From assembly GCA_023101885.1 (NCBI GenBank), contig JALPQD010000016.1:9301634-9365633 (forward strand): a stretch of 64,000 bases of DNA. The letters are read 5' to 3'. Positions 11,915-22,457 of this stretch are shown piece by piece. Origin of the DNA: Typhlomys cinereus (Eukaryota; Chordata; Mammalia; Rodentia; Platacanthomyidae). The notes under the pieces are model-generated. The model saw only the letters and a program-made list of their open reading frames with translations, searched no databases and had not been told where the DNA came from. Numbering within the stretch: position 1 is the stretch's first letter; each line of letters begins with the position of its first letter. The position numbers and the translations under genes are program-made.

Positions 11915-12303
11915 TGTATGGGGACCTCAGTCTAGGTGACCTGGGTGGTCTGGCAAGCTTAGACAAAGATGTTTTGATGGAGGAAGACAATAGGGGGCGT
12001 AGCTCAGGATGTTTTGAAGAAATCTTGCTACATACAGCCTGCATGCTGGCTTGACCTTTAAGATGATTGGTTGCCCGTTTCCCCACCCTAGAATTCCCCT
12101 TGCAGTTTCTGCCTTTATAAGAGGGCTATGGACTTGCAATAAAGGAGTTCCTGCTTGACTAGACTCCCTGTTGCATCTGATTGTCCTCAGGAAGGAGGGC
12201 TGGGAGCGGGCGGACAGCGCACTCACCTTTCCCCAATCCTCCTTGTGGAGGACCGGCGGGACCAGCCTGCAGGACAGAGCTGCAATCTCCAGGGACCCCC
12301 ACA
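11915..12303 (+). mobile_element. Solo LTR of an endogenous retrovirus, ERV1-like
   Basis: A 389-bp element starts TGTATGGGGACC and ends GGGACCCCCACA, so it has TG...CA ends with a short imperfect terminal inverted repeat. It is flanked by a 4-bp duplication CTAA (11911-11914, 12304-12307). Inside are an inverted CCAAT box (ATTGG, 12066-12070), a TATA-like TTTATAA (12114-12120) and a polyadenylation signal AATAAA (12138-12143), in the order expected for U3-R-U5 on the plus strand. The 4-bp duplication favours class I (gamma-like) integration. No internal viral genes are present. Confidence 0.8.
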
Positions 12304-12640
12304 CTAATGAACCCATCCATATTTTATCATGGAACAGGGAAGAGTCCATAAAGCCTTACCTCTCAATGAGGAACTAATGGCTACTAAAGCATGTTTGGGG
12401 GACGATATCTCAGTAATGTAGCTCTGATAAAGTTGCTCCTTGCTCCAATAAATAAACTCCCACCTAGATTAGAAAAAACTTCTCATTAAACTCAGTTGTT
12501 ACACATTAAAAAGAAGAGATAGAAGTAGGGGAAGAAGCTTCAAAGGAGGAGGGAGATGAATAAGAAGATAATGGGGTGAAGACAACTAAAATTCATACAA
12601 ATAGGTCAGACAAAAATACTTTCTATACCAAAGCCATCAA
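12304..12640 (+). mobile_element. Old rodent L1 3'UTR-like fragment
   Basis: The sequence after the LTR (CATGGAACAGGGAAGAG, then GAGGAACTAATGGCTACT and a purine-rich stretch before an A-rich end) resembles old Lx-type L1 3'UTRs. The solo LTR would then be nested in it. There are no ORF2 remnants here, and the call rests on resemblance from memory. Confidence 0.4.
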
Positions 12641-12696
12641 AATTGGTCTTTCTACTTGTGTTTTAAAATGGCTGGCTTTCTAAAGCATTCAGTATT

Positions 12697-13905
12697 TTTT
12701 TATTATTTTATTTTTCTAGTTTTACAAGCTTATTGAATACTCATTCCTGCTTCCTTCCACCTCCTCTCCCTTCTATCCCCTTCCCGTTCCTTCATCAATC
12801 TATCCCACTCCCTCCTGTCCTTTTGCCTGTCTGCTTCTATGGAACTAAGGGTTCTCTCAGGGTTGTGGGGGTTTAGGCCTCTTGTGTCATACAAAGTTGC
12901 CTCTCTTTGTGCCAACCCATTGATAGCATTTCCTATCACTTATCCAACTTTAGTCCCTAGCATAAGGATGAATACTGCTAAGATGTTGAGAACCTCTACC
13001 TTTGTTGTAGAAGAAGATTTGTAGGTGAATGTTAGTTGTTCTTCCAATCTATGGATAAAATAGCAGCTATTTGCAGTGCAGTTTGGTGTACTGTCTTCCT
13101 ATCTACAGGTTCATTGGCTGCTTTCCCTTATTAATCTATTTCCTTCCCTTTTTTAGGTTCTTGTTTTAGTTAACAGTAACAGGAATGTGTTCCATTCTGA
13201 CAAGTGGATCTTGAGTCCAATTAGATACTCATGCCACTTTTACATTGATTGCAACTTGCGGATCTCATGAGTTGATGAGGCCTGTGATTATTTCTCTCCC
13301 CTTCTACAGCATTGCTTGATAATGCTATCCAACAATGAGGAAGTTTTCAGACCAGTTCTAGTTGATGTATTTTGCCTATATTCTGTGATCCAAATGTATT
13401 GCATCTTCAGCATAGGGTCTTACTGATAGTTTTTTGAAGAGCAAACAAGAGTAATAGCAAAAGCTGAAAACGTCTGAGACCTCTTTGACCAACATTTTAT
13501 CCTGTTACTTCTAGTAAATTTTTGTCACTGGGTTCTAAGTGGATCAACTCAGGGCTTTTTTTTTTTTCTCCTTTTTTATTCTATGCTCCTCTGCATAGGG
13601 ATGCTCATTCTTGTTCCTTTCTTTAAAAGACATTTTCTGACATATTACTAGCATAGGAATTACCCTTGGAGTTACATCCCACAATCTTAGGGGTTATTTT
13701 TATAAGTCCCTCTGTCCCTCTCATCTCCCATCCCCTCATTTCTTGTTATGTATTTTTCACATTTATTCTCTCCCTCCTCCTACTTGTCATGGTATGCTAA
13801 ATCTCCCTTTTGAAGGAGTTTCACTCTAACCATCCCTTCCAACCTTCCACATGCAATATTTTATACAATAATTATTTTCTAATCATATTCAAATTTCAGT
13901 GCTAT
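12697..13905 (-). mobile_element. LINE-1 3'UTR, second lineage (L1-B), 5'-truncated
   Basis: The complement starts with a T-rich end and CTAGTTTTACAAGCTTATTG, then a C/T-rich tract. It runs colinearly with two other copies here: 25021-28855 (minus, interrupted) and 54655-56848 (plus). Shared landmarks are CTATTTCCTTCCCTTTTTT, TTCTGACAAGTGG and GACATATTACTAGCATA. The plus-strand copy joins it to an ORF2 C-terminus, which shows this is an L1 3'UTR. It is clearly different from the L1-A 3'UTR. This copy supplies the uninterrupted sequence for the nested copy. Confidence 0.8.
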
Positions 13906-14945
13906 GTAGAATGTTTATAATTGATATTTATAATAGCAGGTATATGGTTATATTTCTGTCAATGAATCTTGTGAAGAATTGAATTGGGAAGGCAAAAGTA
14001 TATATTATTCACAAAGGGATTCTCTCAGGAAATAGTCATTAACCAAATACTTTAGGATTCCATGATCACAAAACTACAAGTCAAAAGGAGATGCAGAAAT
14101 CGAAGTCTATCCAGCCTGTTAAGAGAACTTAAGTTATCCAGGACCGTACATTGGTTAATAGCAAAGCCAAGATGAAGCACAGCCTTCAAACTTCTGACCA
14201 CATTTTCTAAGAATAATCCTACACTGTACTGGTAACTGTTTTATTTCACAGTTCCCAGAAAATTTCCACACAAATTGTACTTTTCAAACCTTTTGCAATC
14301 TAGGCTCTCTTCTGCAGTTGCTTTGAGTACTGACCCTGTTATAGATAATAATTTAGTTGCCTTTTTCTTTTCATAAAACTCATCTTTTCCCTATTGTTAA
14401 GTGCTCAGAGAGACACGGCCTTTCTGTAGTTATAGTAACATCACAAAAATTGGGCAATTCTGTTGGCATTGCAAAAAGTGACTTCCATTAGTTCTCACAT
14501 GAATCATAACTCTTATCTGGGAAAGACATCCGAAAGCAAGCAACCCAGAAGCCTTTCATAAATGAACATCACACAGCCCATGTGATTCTCTCTCTTTATT
14601 TGAGGTTTTTCTGCCTTCCCTCTCCAATTCTGTTACCTATGGCTATCCCCCATGGTGAGGAATTGACTCTGAAGTATGTGAAAATAAGTCAGTTTGATTT
14701 GATGTGTTTATGTGTATTCCTATCAACTTACTCTTTCCAAGCTATTCTTTTGAATACAAAATCTTATGACTGAAAATAATGTCTTCTTTCTAGGTTCTCT
14801 CAAGATAAGAATGTAACTTGTAACTCGAGATAGTTTTAGCAACATAAGAATACACACACACTGAGAGAACATGCACATATGTGGAATAGTTACTGATATG
14901 GTACATGGCACATGGTAAATGAAAAATAGATACAGCCAATGTGTC
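13906..14945. other. No recognised feature
   Basis: AT-rich sequence with no gene or repeat family recognised. Confidence 0.45.
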
Positions 14946-15305
14946 TGTTATGGTTTGAAAATGAGTTATCCCCCAAAGGCTAATTCACTTTAAATCTTTA
15001 GCTAGTGTTGATCCATGGAAAGACTGCAGTCCCTTTAGAATGTGGAGTCTTGCTAGAGGAGGACACATTACAGGGGGCAGTTTTGATGTTTGGTAGCCCA
15101 TCCCTGATGCCTATCACTTTGTTCTTGCTTTCTTTGCCTTATTAATGGTTGCAGTGACCAAAAACAGCCTCCTGCTTCTGCTTCCACCCATGCCCTGTGC
15201 TACATGATTTCTACCATAATAGACTATTTCTCCTTTGGAACTGTAAGTCAAACACATCTCCCTTTCTCCACTAAGAGAAGTAACTATAAGTATTTATATC
15301 TAACA
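14946..15305 (+). mobile_element. ORR1-like MaLR solo LTR
   Basis: It starts TGTTATGGTTTGAAAATGAG followed by CCCCCAAAGGCTAATTCACT. It contains GTGGAGTCTTGCTAGAGGAG and the CAGGGGGCAG block, and ends after GGAACTGTAAGTCAAACACA. This order is characteristic of rodent ORR1/MaLR LTRs in sense orientation. The polyadenylation signal region is degraded and no 5-bp target duplication is preserved. Confidence 0.72.
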
Positions 15306-15466
15306 TCATCTGTAAAGGATTCCTCTTTGTCCTCTACATTCTCCTCCTCCTTTTGCTCCTCTTGCTCTTGCTCTTAATTCTCCTCTTCCTTTCATTTCCT
15401 CTTCTTCCTCTAATGGTGCAGGAATAAGATGCAGCACCCATCATATGCTAGGCAAACACTCTGTAT
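15306..15466. repeat. Pyrimidine-rich stretch before the full-length L1
   Basis: A CT-rich imperfect repeat at about 15335-15415 (TCCTCCTTTTGCTCCTCTTG and similar) precedes the L1 target site. Confidence 0.5.
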
Positions 15467-15483
15467 CCAGGGTTATATTTCTT

Positions 15484-16514
15484 TTTTTTTTAATTATTAT
15501 CTCTGCTCATACAAACTTAATAGGTACACCGGTTCCCTCCCTCCCTCCTCCTCCCCCCACCCCTCTGCTCGCCCTTCCCTTACCCCTCCCTCCCCATCCC
15601 CAGTGCCTCCCTTCCCCCAATCCCTGGAGAATCCTTTAATGTGCATGCCTGACTGTCTTCTGGGTCCTCCTCTCCGATGACGTACAAGGACCCAGCGGCA
15701 TTTCCCTGAACCCTTTCCTGTGTTCCCCTTAAGCATAGGAACACTATTTTGGCTGTCAATCCCTTGTCTCCAAGGATCTTGGTGCTTCTAGCAAATGCTA
15801 GACTTTATGGGGACAATAGTGTGTTGGGACATTGTGCAGGGCATGCAAAGTCCAATTATGATTGCTTCGGCCCTAACTTGTGTGGAGTATCTTGCATATC
15901 CTTGCTCTTCCCATCCTTTTGCTCTTACACTCTTACCACCCCCTCTTCCGCAAATTTCCCTGAGCTTCAGGATGGGGAGAGATTAGGCTGGCCTAGTTCT
16001 AAGTGGTTGATATAGAGTCTCTGAAGTTCTGGATTATGGTTTGTTGATTTTCTTTTGCAGTTTTGCTGCTCCTGCAATGCCCTTCACTCCATCCTGATGG
16101 GTATTGGATGTCACCCCCTGGCCAGAGATAAAAAACTGTAAAATTAGAGTCTTATTATAAGAGCACCTTCAAGGGTAGATGCAATAAAAGTAGGAAAACA
16201 CAGTGAGGGAGGGGTCAAACACCCATTTGAAAAATGGTTACTTATTATCTGCCAGACTATGTGCCCTGTCCTTCTGATGAGATCACACCCCCTCAGTCGT
16301 AGATGATCAGGAACGAAAAGTCTGTGAACTTAACCACATGTCTCATTGCTTACTCACAGTCCTTGATGGAGGCCTATTTTCTCTGCTGTTACATGGTCCT
16401 CTCTCTCCTTGTTTCTGGTATGGCCCTCCTACCCCATCCCGCCTGTTCATTGAAATTACTGTATTACAGAGATTTATCGTCGAGTGTCTCTAGGTGGGCT
16501 GGGTGGGTTTGGTA
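15484..16514 (-). other. 3'UTR of the full-length L1-A
   Basis: About 1 kb between the ORF2 stop (complement at 16515-16517) and the tail. It ends with a purine-rich tract (C/T-rich on the plus strand, about 15535-15630) and GTACCTATTAAGTTTGTATG-like sequence before poly(A). Other L1-A copies share this layout. The long plus-strand open frames here (for example 15429-15680) come from the biased base composition. Confidence 0.85.
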
Positions 16515-19500
16515 CTAGGAGCCACCTATTAGGGAGTACATACGGCTCTTAATTTTCTGGGTCTGGGATACTTCACTCAATATAATTGTCTCTAATGACA
16601 TCCATTTCCCGGCAAATTCCAGTACTTCATCATTTTTTATGCCTGAGTAGTACTCCATTGTATAGATGTACCATATTTTCCTATCCACTTGTCAACTGTT
16701 GGACATTTGGGTTGATTCCATGACTTTGCTATTGTAAACAGGGCTGCTATGAACATGGTTGCACTTGTGCTATCGAGGTGGACCTCTGCTGCATGGGGGG
16801 TTATTCCCAAAAGTGGAATCGCAGGGTCATATAGCATTTCAATCGTTAATTTCTTTAAGAATCTCCAGATGGTTCGCCAGAGTGGCTCTATGAGCCTGCA
16901 TTCCCACCAGCAATGTAGGAGAGTTCCCTCTCTCTACATCCTCTCCAGCATTTGGTGTCGTTTGTATTGCTGATTTTTGCCATGCTGACCAGGTTGAGAT
17001 GATATCTCAGGGAAGTTTTGATTTGCATTTCCCTGATGGCTAAGGAAGTGGAGCATTTTTTGATATTTGTTAGACATTTTAATTTCATCCCTAGTAAAGT
17101 TTCTTTTAAGTTCCAGGGCCCATTTTTTAATTGGGCCATTAGTTTCCTTGGTGTTTAGTTTTCTAAGTTCTTTGTGCACTCTGGATAATAGAGCTCTATC
17201 AGATATATGGTTAGTGAAGATTTTCTCCCATTCTGTGGGTTGCCTTTGAGCTCATGTTACAATCTCTTTATCTGAACAGAAGCTCTTTAATTTCATAAGA
17301 TCCCAACTGTTGAGAGTTGGTAGCAGTGACTGTGCCATTGGATGTCTGTTTAGGAACTGTTGGCCTAGCCCAATCAGCTCGAGGGAATTCCCTACCCTTT
17401 CAACTATGGTTTTTATAGACTCTGACCTTAAATCAAGGTCCTTGATCCATTTGGAATTAAGTCTTGTACATGGTGACAAGTACGGGTCCAGTTTTAATCT
17501 TCTACGTGTGGAGATCCAGTTTTGCCAGCACCATTTGTTGAAGATGCTGTTCTTTTTCCATTGGATTTTTTGGGCCCCTTTGTCAAAGACCAAAGGGCTG
17601 TGGTTTTGTGGCTTATATCTGGGTCTTCAATCCTTATCCATTGATCTATGTGTCTATTTTGGAGCCAGTACCAGGCTGATTTTACAACTGTGGATTTGTA
17701 GTATAGACTAAGATTTGGTATGGTGATACCTCCAGCAGTGTTTTTGTTACTCAGGATTGTCTCTGCTATCCTGGGTCTTTTGTGCCTCCATATGAATTTT
17801 GAGATTGTTTGATCAACTTCTTTAAAGAATTGCTTTGGGATTTTTATTGGTATAGCACTGAATTTTTTATATTGCCTTTGGTAGGATGGTCATTTTTACG
17901 ATGTTGATTCTACCAATCCAGGAATACGGGAGGTCTTTCCACCTTCAGTGTCTTCTGCAATTTCTTTCTTGAGGGTTTTAAAGTTTTCATTGTTAAGGTC
18001 TTTTACCTCTTTGGTTAGGTTTATACCAAGGTATTTCATTTTTTTAGGGGCTATAGTAAATGGGATTGTTTCTCTCAGGACTTTTTCACTTCTTTCATTC
18101 TGGGCATATAGGAAGGCCTCTGATTTTTGCACATTTATTTTGTATCCTGCCACCCTGCTGAACTTCTCAATTAGTTCCAGGAGCTTCCTGGTGGAGTTTC
18201 TGGGATCCCTCAGTTATAAGATCATGTCATCTGCAAATATGGATAGCTTGACTTCTTCCTTGCCAATATGAATGCCTTTTATGTCCTTTTCTTGTCTTAT
18301 GGCTTCAGCTAAGACTTCAAGTATAATATTGAATAGAAGTGGTGAGAGTGGACAGCCTTGTCTAGTTCCTGATTGAAGTGGGAATGCTTCCAGTTTTTCC
18401 CTTTGAGTATAATCCTTGCTGTAGGCTTGTTGTATACTGCTTTTATTATATTGATAAAGGTTCCTTCCATTCCTACTGTCTCTAGCGTTTTGATTATAAA
18501 AGGCTGTTGGAATTTGTCAAAAGCTTTTTCTGAATCTATCAGAGAGTATCATGTGGTCTTGAACTTTGGACTGGTTTACATGATGAATTACATTTATTGA
18601 TTTGCATATGTTGAACCAACCTTGCGTGCCGGGGATAAAGCCTACTTGGTCCCCGTGAATGATCTTTTTGATATGTTTTTGAATCCGATTTGCTAAGACT
18701 TTGTTGAGAATCTTTGCATCTGTGTTCATCAGAGAGATTGGCCTATAGTTTTCTTTTTTAAGTGTATCTTTATTAGGTTTTGGAATTAGACAATATTAGG
18801 ATTTTGGTAGTGTTCCTTCCTTTGCTATTTTTTGGAAGCTGTTTAAGTAGTATTGGTGTTATTAACTACTTAAATGTCTGGTAGAACTCTATGCTGAATC
18901 CATCTGGTCCAGGACATTTTTTGGTGGGAAGATTTGAGATTACTTCCTCAATTTCCTTATAAGTTTTAGGACTATTTAAATAATTCACAACTTCCTGATT
19001 CAACTTAGGTAAGTTGTGTTTACTTAGGAATTCACCCATCTCTTTTGTGTTGTCATATTTCAGTGAGTACAAGTTTTTGAAATATGATGTTATAATTCTC
19101 TGGATTTCTTGGGTATCCGTAGTGATAACTCCATGTTCATTTCTAATTTTGTTAATTTGGGTTTTCTCTCTCTTGCTTTTGGTTAATTTAGCTAGGGGTG
19201 TATCAATCGTATTGATTTTTTCAAAGAACCAGCTTTTTGACTGGTTGATTTTCTCTATCATTTTCCTAATCTCGATTTCAGATATTTCTCCTCTTATTTT
19301 GCTAATCTCCTCTCTTCTGCTACTTTTGGGATCAGATTGCTCTAGTTTCTCTAAAGCTTTAAACTGCATTGTTAAGTTGTTTATTTCTGATGTTTCCATT
19401 TTTTTGATGTAAGCATTAAGAACTATGAACTTACCTCTTAGGACAGCTTTCATTTTGTCCCAGAGATTTTGGTAAGTTGTATTTTCATTAAGGTTCACTT

Positions 19501-20322
19501 TCAGGAAATCTTGAATTTCCTTTTTAATTTCTTCCTGAATCCAGTTCTCATTCAGCATCATAGTGTTAAGTTTCCCAGAGTTAGTGTATTTTCTGTTGTT
19601 TGATGTGTTGTGGATGTCCAGCTTTAGGCCATGGTGGTCTGTTGGGGCACAGGCTAGAATTTCAACTTTCCTGTATATGTGGAGATTCATTTTGTGGCCC
19701 AATATGTGATCTATTTTGGAGAAAGTTCCATGTGCTGCTGAGAAAATTGTGTATTGTTTAGTACGTGGATGAAAAGTTCGATAGAGATCTGTAAGGCCCG
19801 TTTCTTTCAGGGTTTGATTAAGTTCCAAAGTGTTCCTGTTAAGCTTTTGACCTGTTGATCTATCCCATGTTAAGAGGGCGGTGTTGAAGTCCCGAAGAAT
19901 TATCATTTGGGGGTTGATTTCTCTCTTTAGACGCTGTAGGATTTTCTTAATGAATGTGGAGGAGCCCATATTGGGTGCATATATGTTTAGTATTGTGAAG
20001 TCTTCCTGGTGAATTGTACCTGTGACTAAAATGTAGTATCCATCTGTGTCTCTTATATTTTTTTGGGTTTGAAGTCCATGTTGTCTGACAGCATAATGGC
20101 TATCCCTGCCTGTTTCCTAGTTCCATTAGCTTGCAGAATTTTGGACCAGCCTTTCATTTTTAAGATGTGCCTATCTTTTGTGGTGAGATGAGTTTCCTGA
20201 AGGCAGCAGATTGATTGGTTGTGATTTTTAATCCAAGTTTGTAATCTTTGTCTCTTAATCGGTGAGTTAAGCCCATTGACATTTAATGTTATAATGGGGA
20301 AATTCTTTTTAATTCTGGACAT
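16515..20322 (-). pseudogene. L1 ORF2 (endonuclease/reverse transcriptase), degraded
   Basis: ORF2p nicks target DNA and reverse-transcribes L1 RNA from the nick. The span is about 3.8 kb, close to a normal L1 ORF2 of roughly 1270 codons. The start is the ATG at 20322 (MSRIKKNFPIITLNVNGLNS), followed by the endonuclease motif CCLQETHL. Further on are [14 protein letters not shown] and the endonuclease DHHGL motif. RT signs are [29 protein letters not shown] and the catalytic FADD codons (complement of 18226-18237). The C-terminus has ALFTIAKSWNQPKCPT. The longest uninterrupted frame is 18866-19969 (367 codons). Stops follow, including one just after FADDMIL, plus several frameshifts. It cannot make an active enzyme. 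Confidence 0.95.
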
Positions 20323-20441
20323 TTTTTATGTTTAGTGGATTTTGTAACTGTATTGTTTTACATTTCTATTTTTTTGGTATTATACTTCCCTTCTGTCCTC
20401 CTGGATACGCTTGTTTTTTTCTTCAAGTTTGAGTATCATTT

Positions 20442-21416
20442 CTAGCATGTTTTGAAGGCCTTGGTAGACACGTATCCCTTCAAGTTGTCTTTGTGCTGGA
20501 AAACTTTTCTTTCTCCCTCAATCATGACAGATAGTTTTGTCGGGTATATCAGTCTGAGTTGGCATTTTTGCTCATTTAATACTTGAAGTACGTCTCTCCA
20601 AGCTCTTCTTGCTTTTACTGTTTCGACTGAGAAGTCATTTGTTATTTTAATAGGTTTACCTTTAAAAGTGAGTTGCTTTTTTTCTCTTGAAGCTGTCAGC
20701 ACCTTTTCTTTGTCTTGAATGTGGAGTGTTTTGACTATTATTTGCCATGGCGATTTTCTATTTTGGTCATATCTGTTTAGAGTGCGAAATGCCTCTTGTA
20801 TTTGGATGGGCCTCTTATTCTTCAGTTGAGGGAAGTTTTCATTTATGACAATTTGAGAAATTTCCTCAGGTGTGGTATTCTGAGATTCTTGCTCTGGTAT
20901 TCCATGAATGCACATGTTAGGCTTCTTCAGGGTGTCCCATATCTCTTGAATGTCCCTCTCAAGTACCTTTTTGGCTTTAACGATCTCTTCCATTGAGCTG
21001 GTTAATTCTCCCACTTTGTCTTCAAGATCTGAAATTCTATTTTCTGCTTCATTAGTTCTGCTAATAAGACTCTCTGTTGAGCTTTGGGTTGAAGATAGCT
21101 TGTCTTTTAGTTCAGTTTTAAACTTTGCTTGAGTCTGTTTTAACTGCTCTATGCCTATTTTTGTTTCTTGAACTGTTTTTCTCAACTCCTCCAAGTGCCT
21201 ATTGTGTTCCTGTTCAAAGTGTTTGATTCTGTTGTTTAACTCCTCTTGGATTTCCTCTTTCATAGTATTAATCATGGTAATGATCATATTTTGAAAGTCA
21301 TTGTCTTGGGTCTGGCTTTCTTGACTGTTTTCTGTGAATTTGTTCTGGTTGGAATCCATCATTAAGAGGTTAATTTTTTCAGTGGGAGATTGGTCTTCTT
21401 GGGTTTTGTTTCTCAT
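20442..21416 (-). CDS. L1 ORF1 protein, nearly complete (324 aa)
   Basis: ORF1p is the trimeric RNA-binding chaperone of the L1 ribonucleoprotein. The frame opens at ATG 21416 (MRNKTQEDQSPTEKINLLMM). Residues about 40-150 are rich in E/K/Q with heptad-like spacing (the coiled coil). About 165-260 is the RRM-type domain, beginning near KKPNMCIHGIPE. The C-terminal domain follows with YPTKLSVMIEGERKVF. The end is abnormal: compared with the plus-strand copy at 27370-27472, 4 bp are missing, so TKPGLQKML becomes TKAFKTC and a stop. About two dozen C-terminal residues are lost. The reading frame is otherwise open, unlike ORF2 of the same copy. Whether it is expressed cannot be seen. Confidence 0.93.
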   Translation of the reverse strand: MRNKTQEDQSPTEKINLLMMDSNQNKFTENSQESQTQDNDFQNMIITMINTMKEEIQEELNNRIKHFEQEHNRHLEELRKTVQETKIGIEQLKQTQAKFKTELKDKLSSTQSSTESLISRTNEAENRISDLEDKVGELTSSMEEIVKAKKVLERDIQEIWDTLKKPNMCIHGIPEQESQNTTPEEISQIVINENFPQLKNKRPIQIQEAFRTLNRYDQNRKSPWQIIVKTLHIQDKEKVLTASREKKQLTFKGKPIKITNDFSVETVKARRAWRDVLQVLNEQKCQLRLIYPTKLSVMIEGERKVFQHKDNLKGYVSTKAFKTC

Positions 21417-22440
21417 GGATCTGCACTTTACTTGGGCATTGTTGTTTTGTCTTCTAGGGCTTTTCAGTTTCTGTGTGTTTTTGACTGATTTAGTTGGTAT
21501 TCCTACACTTGGGCAGTTATTACTAGTGCTTGCCTTGGGGTTGGGTATGTTTGTCTTTTTTTATTGTTATTTCCTAGTTGAGGCTGTTAGGTTGTTAGTA
21601 CATCAATTAAGTCAGGTTAAGTAGACAAGGAGTGAATATTAGTATGATAGTGCACTTTTACGATGTAGTATCTTGGTGATATGTGAGGGTGAGTGGTATG
21701 ATCCCTGGGGTTGTGTTTTTGGGGTGGCTTTATGGAAAAGTTAATCTATAGTGATTAATATTAGAAAGGAACAGTAAGGTAAAAAAAAAGGAGGTTTACT
21801 TATCTTTGGGCTGGATGTGAAGAATCTCTCCTATGTGATAGGATGATTGTAGAGGTTTACAGATGTATGGCCTTTGACCCTTAGAACTTTGCTTGAGTTT
21901 TCTTTGGACTCTATTGAATTCCAAGTAGCAGTATTTCTTCTATAGACCACATGCGTGGGTCCCCGGTGGGCCAGAGAGGCAGAGGGGCTGATGTTGATGG
22001 CAGAATTCTTCACCCTGGACCTGGGACTTGGCTTAAGTGCCCTACCCAAGCTCCAGGGATGGAGGAAAGCGAGCATGTTCTGTCCAGTTGGGCGAACATG
22101 CAAGTGGGAGGGAGAAAGGGGCCTGGGGCCTGGGGCGTGGCCCAGACCAAAACAGGGTGACCTGGGCGGGGCTGGGCGGGAACTCACCTGGGGTCCTGGC
22201 GGAGTGGGGAGCGGGCGGCGCGTTCGGGTGGACAAAGGCTGCGCAGGAGGGAGAAGGGGTCCTGGGGTCCCAGGGCATGGCCCAGGCCAAAGCCCGAGGC
22301 AGCCTGGGTGCCGCTGGGACATGGGGCTACCTGGGCGGGGGTGGGCGGGGCTGGGCGGGGCTGGGTAGACACTCACCTGGCGGCCTGGCTGAGCGGGGAG
22401 CGGGCGGCGCGGTAGGGCGAACAAAGGCGGTGTGGGAAGG
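21417..22440 (-). promoter_or_regulatory. L1 5'UTR with tandem GC-rich promoter monomers
   Basis: About 1 kb upstream of ORF1. The distal half (about 21950-22440) is CpG-rich, unlike the rest of the window. It contains two related tandem units: 22440-22246 and about 22245-22107, followed by a non-repeated tether. Both units carry GGGCGGGG/CCCCGCCC GC boxes and CGCGCCGCCCGCTCCCC. Monomeric 5'UTRs are the internal RNA polymerase II promoters of mouse L1s, and the layout suggests the same role here. Each unit also contains CAGGTGAGT, a consensus 5' splice site in sense orientation (complement at 22182-22190 and 22371-22379). The plus-strand copy at 25657 has about one unit. Confidence 0.82.
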
Positions 22441-22457
22441 CCAGGGTTATATTTCTT

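Larger units (their letters stand above)
15484..22440 (-). mobile_element. Full-length LINE-1 (L1-A), about 6.96 kb
   Basis: The insertion is complete, with the 5' end at 22440 and the poly(A) (poly-T on the plus strand) at 15484. It is bounded by an exact 17-bp target duplication CCAGGGTTATATTTCTT (15467-15483 and 22441-22457). The order on the minus strand is a GC-rich 5'UTR with tandem promoter monomers (22440-21417), ORF1 (21416-20442), a 119-bp spacer, ORF2 (20322-16515, broken) and 3'UTR with polypurine tract (16514-15484). The exact duplication and the almost open ORF1 suggest a fairly recent insertion. However, ORF2 carries many stops and frameshifts, so the copy is not autonomous now. 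Confidence 0.96.

Noticed and set aside
18866..19969. Longest uninterrupted frame of the window as a host gene
   Set aside because: It has endonuclease and early RT motifs of L1 ORF2 and lies inside a delimited L1 insertion.
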